Source of the DNA: a bacterium
GTDB taxonomy: Bacteria > UBP18 > UBA7526
Direction: 5' to 3'
Length of the DNA: 7,965 nucleotides
Assembly: GCA_011049955.1 (NCBI GenBank)
Contig: DRGV01000050.1
Span: forward strand, 1-7,965
The translations under genes were made by a program, and so were the position numbers. The first letter of the stretch is position 1. Each line of letters starts with the position of its first letter. A model generated the notes under the pieces. The model was not told the origin of the DNA, did no database searches, and saw only the letters and a list, made by a program, of their open reading frames with translations. Positions 4,803 to 7,965 of the stretch are shown here, piece after piece.

Positions 4803-6578
4803 ATGGATACTGAAAAGATTAGAAATTTTTCCATCATTGCCCATATCGACCATGGGAAGAGTACCTTGGCGGATAGATTATTGGAATTTACCAAAACCCT
4901 TCCCCCCAGAAAGATGAGGGAGCAGGTTTTGGATGAGATGGAACTGGAGAGGGAGAGGGGGATTACCATAAAGGCCAAGGCGGTGAGATTAAAGCATGAG
5001 GATTATATCTTAAATCTCATAGATACCCCGGGCCATGTGGACTTCTCTTATGAGGTTTCCAGGTCCCTTGCTGCCTGTGAAGGAGTCTTATTGGTCATCG
5101 ATGCCAGTCAGGGGGTTCAGGCCCAGACCTTAGCCAACGCCTACCTAGCAAAGCAGGCGAGTCTCGCCATCATCCCCATCATAAATAAGATAGACCTTAA
5201 AACTGCCCAGCCGGAAGAGACAGAGAAACAGATAAAAGATCTCCTGGGATTAGAGAACCCCATCTTTACCAGCGCGAAGAAGGGAATGGGAACAGAAGAT
5301 GTTTTAAAAGCAATAGTTGAGAGGATCCCTCCGCCAAGGGGAGAACCTAGTAGACCCCTTCAGGCCCTAATCTTCGACTCTATCTATGATTCCTATAAAG
5401 GGGTGGTGGTCTACATCAGGGTCATTCAGGGTTCCGTCAAACCAGGGGATAGGATCCGGCTTATGGGAACCGGAAGGGATTTTGAAGTGAATGAAGTAGG
5501 GATCTTCTCTCCAGAGATGAGAAAGGTGGAAGGGCTCTCTCCAGGCGAAGTAGGATACCTGACGGCGAATATAAAGGATCTTCGAGATGCCAAGGTGGGG
5601 GATACCATTACCAGCACTTTAAATCCGGCCCAGAAGTCCCTTCCCGGATATAAGGAGGTGAAGCCCTTTGTCTTCGCCAGTCTCTATTCTGTAAGAAGTG
5701 AGGATTTTGGGTTACTGAGGGATGCCTTAGCCAAACTGAAACTGAACGATGCTTCCTTTAGTTTTGTAGAGGAGAGCTCCCTTGCCTTGGGCCTTGGTTT
5801 CAGATGCGGATTCTTGGGTCTCCTACATATGGAAATCGTCCAGGAGAGACTGGAAAGGGAGTATGATCTGGATCTAATAACGACAGCACCCAGCGTAGTC
5901 TACAGAGTAACCACTAAAGAGGGTGAAACCAAAAGGGTAGAGAACCCTTCTAAACTTCCCTCTCCCAATGAGATTGAAGAGATTCAGGAACCCTATATTA
6001 AGACAATCATCATTACCCCAGCCGAATACTTAGGGCCCATTATGCAGTTAGTTCAGGGAAGAAGGGGGGTATATAGGAATACCAAATATCTGGACCAGAA
6101 TACCGTTTCTTTGAGCTATGAGATTCCCCTATCTGAGATAATACTCGATTTCTACGATAAGTTAAAATCTGTCTCCCGGGGTTATGCCTCCTTTGACTAT
6201 GAGCATATTGGTTATAGAAAGACTGATTCGGTAAAAGTTAATATTCTCTTAAATAATGAAAAAGTGGAAGGACTATCCTTCATCACTCATAAGGAAAAGG
6301 CCTATTATCGGGCACGGGAGTTGGTAGCAAGATTAAAAGAGGCCATTCCCCAGCACCTCTTTCCGGTTGCCATTCAGGGAGCGATAGGGGGAAAAGTAAT
6401 TGCCCGGGAGACAGTTAAGGCTTTAAGAAAGGACGTCACCGCTCCCTTATATGGAGGGGATGTTACCAGGAAGAGGAAACTCTTAGAGAAGCAGAAAAAG
6501 GGAAAAAAGAGGATGAAAGAGATTGGAAAAGTCTCTCTTCCTCAGGAGGCCTTCCTGAGTATTCTTAAAGTAGAATAG
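4803..6578 (+). CDS. lepA: Elongation factor 4 (LepA), ribosome-associated GTPase
   Basis: 591 residues, close to the usual 600. It is the translational GTPase that acts on ribosomes (back-translocation and/or initiation and subunit biogenesis). All GTPase motifs are intact: P-loop AHIDHGKS (13-20), switch I RGITIK (52-57), DTPGH (74-78) with the catalytic His78, NKID (128-131) and SAK (157-159). Domain II follows from about 185 to 280. The EF4-specific region has SFVEESSLALGLGFRCGFLGLLHMEIVQERLEREY in its centre. The unique C-terminal domain includes LFPVAIQGAIGGKVIARETV and KRKLLEKQKKGKKRMK near the end. The start at ATG 4803 gives the canonical N-terminus (IRNFSIIAHID). The short tandem repeat before it suggests weak coupling to the upstream gene. 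A separate promoter lies after it, so hrcA has its own control. In many bacteria lepA lies directly upstream of the hrcA-grpE-dnaK-dnaJ heat-shock genes, as here but without hemN. Confidence 0.98.
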   Translation: MDTEKIRNFSIIAHIDHGKSTLADRLLEFTKTLPPRKMREQVLDEMELERERGITIKAKAVRLKHEDYILNLIDTPGHVDFSYEVSRSLAACEGVLLVIDASQGVQAQTLANAYLAKQASLAIIPIINKIDLKTAQPEETEKQIKDLLGLENPIFTSAKKGMGTEDVLKAIVERIPPPRGEPSRPLQALIFDSIYDSYKGVVVYIRVIQGSVKPGDRIRLMGTGRDFEVNEVGIFSPEMRKVEGLSPGEVGYLTANIKDLRDAKVGDTITSTLNPAQKSLPGYKEVKPFVFASLYSVRSEDFGLLRDALAKLKLNDASFSFVEESSLALGLGFRCGFLGLLHMEIVQERLEREYDLDLITTAPSVVYRVTTKEGETKRVENPSKLPSPNEIEEIQEPYIKTIIITPAEYLGPIMQLVQGRRGVYRNTKYLDQNTVSLSYEIPLSEIILDFYDKLKSVSRGYASFDYEHIGYRKTDSVKVNILLNNEKVEGLSFITHKEKAYYRARELVARLKEAIPQHLFPVAIQGAIGGKVIARETVKALRKDVTAPLYGGDVTRKRKLLEKQKKGKKRMKEIGKVSLPQEAFLSILKVE

Positions 6579-6583
6579 AAAAC

Positions 6584-6612
6584 TTGACAAGCAATTTTTT
6601 TTATGCTAACTT
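6584..6612 (+). promoter_or_regulatory. Promoter of hrcA
   Basis: Consensus -35 TTGACA (6584-6589) and, after 17 bp, TAACTT (6607-6612) preceded by TGC, an extended -10. The -10 itself matches only three of six consensus bases. Transcription would start near 6619, inside the CIRCE operator, which is the expected geometry for repression. It begins 6 bases after the lepA stop. Confidence 0.7.
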
Positions 6613-6616
6613 GTTA

Positions 6617-6643
6617 TTAGCACTCTCATTTAATGAGTGCTAA
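6617..6643 (+). promoter_or_regulatory. CIRCE operator (HrcA binding site)
   Basis: TTAGCACTC (6617-6625), 9-bp spacer TCATTTAAT and GAGTGCTAA (6635-6643): a perfect match to the 9-9-9 CIRCE consensus. HrcA binds it to repress heat-shock operons and is released when misfolded protein titrates GroE. It covers the predicted start of transcription of hrcA, so hrcA is autoregulated. Its last base touches the hrcA Shine-Dalgarno (AAGGAG, 6643-6648). Confidence 0.98.
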
Positions 6644-6654
6644 AGGAGCCAGGA

Positions 6655-7695
6655 ATGCTTGATGAGAGGAAAAAGAAGATATTACAGGCCGTAGTTTATA
6701 ACTACATCGCTACTGCTCTACCAGTAGGCTCGAGAAGTATTGCCAAAAAATATAAACTCGGCCTCTCTCCTGCTACCATAAGAAATTGTATGGCGGACTT
6801 GGAGGAGTTAGGTTATCTTGCCCATCCCCATACCTCGGCAGGAAGAATCCCTACGGATAAGGGATACCGCTTCTATGTGGATAGTTTAATGGAGCGAGAG
6901 GACCTCTCCTTAGAAGAGAAGGCAAGGATCGAGAAGGAGTACTCCGACAGGATGAATAGGATCGATCAGATAATGGAGGAGACCTCCCAGGTCCTCTCTC
7001 TTATTTCCCGCTATACCGGTCTTATTCTTGCCCCCAACTTAGAAAAGTCTATCTTCCACCACCTGGAACTCGTTTCCCTGGAGAATGGAAGGATTTTGAG
7101 TATCCTGATCACTGGCTCAGGACTAGTCAAGAACAAGATAATAGAAGCAGAAGAAATCCTTCCCGAAGAAAGACTGGAGGAAATTCTGAATCTCATTAAT
7201 GATCGACTCTCTAACCTGCCTTTAAAAAGGATTAAAGAATTCATCTCTGACCAGTTAAAAATTAAGACCTATAGCGTTAAAATCTGGGAATTGATGAACC
7301 AGATCTTCACCTGGGATGGGGCAGAGGAACTCTATCTTAGAGGGAGGATTAATATCCTTGAACAACCGGAGTTTAAAGATTTAGCCCGAACAAAGTCTAT
7401 CTTCCAGGCCTTGGAAGAAAAGAGATTATTGGTCGAGGTCTTATCCCGATCCACTCCCAGCGAGGGAGTGAGGGTCTTAATCGGAAAAGAGACCAAGTGT
7501 AGAAAGATTAGAGACCTGAGTCTGGTAACCTCTACTTATAGAATAAATGGTAGACCAGTAGGGGTCCTGGGAATAATTGGCCCCAGAAGGATGGAATATT
7601 CAAAGGTCGTTTCTCTCGTCGATTTCATGGCCGAGACGGTAAGCAAGGTTCTAACAAATTTAAGTCATACCACAATTAGTAAAGTAGGAGAGTAG
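6655..7695 (+). CDS. hrcA: Heat-inducible transcription repressor HrcA
   Basis: 346 residues, the standard length. The N-terminal winged helix-turn-helix has the diagnostic stretches PVGSRSIAKKYKLGLSPA (23-40), TIRNCMADLEELGYL (41-55) and HPHTSAGRIPTDKGYRFYVD (57-76), which bind CIRCE. The remainder is the GAF-like dimerisation domain with GVRVLIGKET, a conserved late segment RINGRPVGVLGIIGPRRMEYSKVV, and a helical C-terminus. ATG 6655 is chosen because AAGGAG (6643-6648) lies 6 bases ahead and because MLDERKKKIL is the normal HrcA start. A GTG at 6637 falls inside the CIRCE right arm and is rejected. The gene is first in a heat-shock operon with grpE and presumably dnaK/dnaJ beyond the window. 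Its stop codon lies in a short 8-bp tandem repeat. Confidence 0.98.
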   Translation: MLDERKKKILQAVVYNYIATALPVGSRSIAKKYKLGLSPATIRNCMADLEELGYLAHPHTSAGRIPTDKGYRFYVDSLMEREDLSLEEKARIEKEYSDRMNRIDQIMEETSQVLSLISRYTGLILAPNLEKSIFHHLELVSLENGRILSILITGSGLVKNKIIEAEEILPEERLEEILNLINDRLSNLPLKRIKEFISDQLKIKTYSVKIWELMNQIFTWDGAEELYLRGRINILEQPEFKDLARTKSIFQALEEKRLLVEVLSRSTPSEGVRVLIGKETKCRKIRDLSLVTSTYRINGRPVGVLGIIGPRRMEYSKVVSLVDFMAETVSKVLTNLSHTTISKVGE

Positions 7696-7705
7696 GAGAG
7701 TAAGG
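7683..7705. repeat. 8-bp tandem repeat over the hrcA stop
   Basis: AGTAGGAG (7683-7690), AGTAGGAG (7691-7698), then AGTAAGG (7699-7705). The hrcA TAG stop (7693-7695) sits in unit 2. GAGTAAG (7698-7704) is complementary to both CTTACTC copies further down the spacer. Confidence 0.8.
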
Positions 7706-7741
7706 ATTGAAAAAAGCATAGCCAACAGAGAAATACTTTTT

Positions 7742-7773
7742 TACTTTCTTACTCTGATACTTTCTTACTCCGA
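7742..7773. repeat. 16-bp tandem repeat in the hrcA-grpE spacer
   Basis: TACTTTCTTACTCTGA (7742-7757) and TACTTTCTTACTCCGA (7758-7773) differ at one base. A partial TACTTTT copy precedes them (7734-7740). The repeat has the same 16-bp period as the two repeats around the four-helix gene, but an unrelated sequence. Confidence 0.85.
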
Positions 7774-7815
7774 GCGAAGCCCTGAACCATATGGTTCAGG
7801 ACGGAACGAGGTAAG
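7764..7815 (+). promoter_or_regulatory. Possible RNA hairpin hiding the grpE ribosome binding site
   Basis: The perfect palindrome CCTGAACCATATGGTTCAGG (7781-7800) would fold in RNA as an 8-bp stem with an AUAU loop. Outside it, CTTAC (7764-7768) is complementary to GTAAG (7811-7815), and TC (7769-7770) to GA (7808-7809). The grpE Shine-Dalgarno GAGG (7808-7811) would then be within the lower stem, with internal loops between the two stems. No U-tract follows, so it is not a terminator. A translation-control role is inference. Confidence 0.45.
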
Positions 7816-7820
7816 AAGAG

Positions 7821-7965
7821 ATGTCAGATAAAGAGAAGATAAAAAAGAAGCCCCGGGAAAAATTAGTCCAGCTCAAGCATGAATTGGACAGAGAGCACAG
7901 ATTAGCTGCTGAATATAAGAAGCATCTCCAGAGGCTGGCGGCAGACTTTGAAAATTATAGGAAGA
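7821..7965 (+). CDS. grpE: GrpE, nucleotide exchange factor for DnaK (3' partial)
   Basis: The first 48 codons are visible; the gene runs off the window. The protein starts MSDKEKIKKKPREKLVQLKH and carries the GrpE hallmark LQRLAADFENYRK (36-48) at the end of a charged, heptad-like helix that forms the long parallel coiled coil of the dimer. The family releases ADP from DnaK during refolding and acts in heat shock. The N-terminal extension before the coil is short (about 12 residues). ATG 7821 is the only start that fits; GAGG (7808-7811) lies 9 bases ahead, on the long side. Position after hrcA is the standard heat-shock operon order. Co-transcription from the CIRCE promoter is likely because no promoter was recognised in the 125-bp spacer. 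Confidence 0.95.
   Translation, partial: MSDKEKIKKKPREKLVQLKHELDREHRLAAEYKKHLQRLAADFENYRK

Noticed and set aside
6541..6559. Hairpin CTCAGGA/TCCTGAG near the lepA 3' end as a terminator
   Set aside because: It lies in conserved lepA codons with a 7-bp stem and no T-run directly behind; the T-run at 6595-6602 is too far and sits between promoter elements.
6637..6654. GTG start for hrcA, six codons upstream
   Set aside because: The GTG is part of the CIRCE right arm (GAGTGCTAA), and AAGGAG would be within the coding region; ATG 6655 has correct spacing.

Overview
The window is a stretch of bacterial chromosome with moderate GC, a purine-rich coding strand, frequent AGA/AGG/ATA codons and Lys/Glu-rich proteins. 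lepA, followed by a CIRCE-controlled hrcA and then grpE, is a purely bacterial arrangement. Purine-rich coding strands and AGR/ATA codons are common in thermophiles and in several uncultivated candidate phyla (Omnitrophota or Aerophobota type). The phylum cannot be fixed from this sequence.

Left part (1-2143): two GT-A fold glycosyltransferases overlap by an ATGA junction. The first, cut by the window edge, resembles the glucosylglycerate/mannosylglycerate synthase type. The second is a clear glucosyl-3-phosphoglycerate synthase (GpgS). A histidine-type phosphatase (2502-3068) and a GT-B glycosyltransferase (3548-4768) follow on the same strand. Together they read as a module for making glucosylglycerate-type compatible solutes: GpgS makes glucosyl-3-phosphoglycerate, the phosphatase could dephosphorylate it, and the GT-B enzyme could add a second sugar. 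The last two roles are inferred from context.

Middle inserts: on the minus strand at about 2141-2356 lies a compact, self-contained gene with a near-consensus extended -10 promoter, strong Shine-Dalgarno, a 33-residue ORF that is 73% Lys/Arg, and an intrinsic terminator. It is followed by an AT-rich hairpin and a cluster of ATCTGTGTAATC-type repeats. Between the phosphatase and the GT-B enzyme sits a 23S rRNA intervening-sequence type four-helix-bundle gene, bracketed by two different 16-bp tandem repeats that share an inverted GCCAGTTA core.

Right part (4803-7965): lepA (elongation factor 4) is complete. It is followed by a sigma-70-type promoter, a perfect CIRCE operator, hrcA (heat-shock repressor) and the first 48 codons of grpE. 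The 125-bp hrcA-grpE spacer holds short tandem repeats and a perfect 20-bp palindrome. Its flanking bases could pair so as to bury the grpE ribosome binding site.

Most intergenic spacers carry their own short tandem repeat (period 7, 8 or 16), often overlapping a stop codon or supplying the next ribosome binding site.
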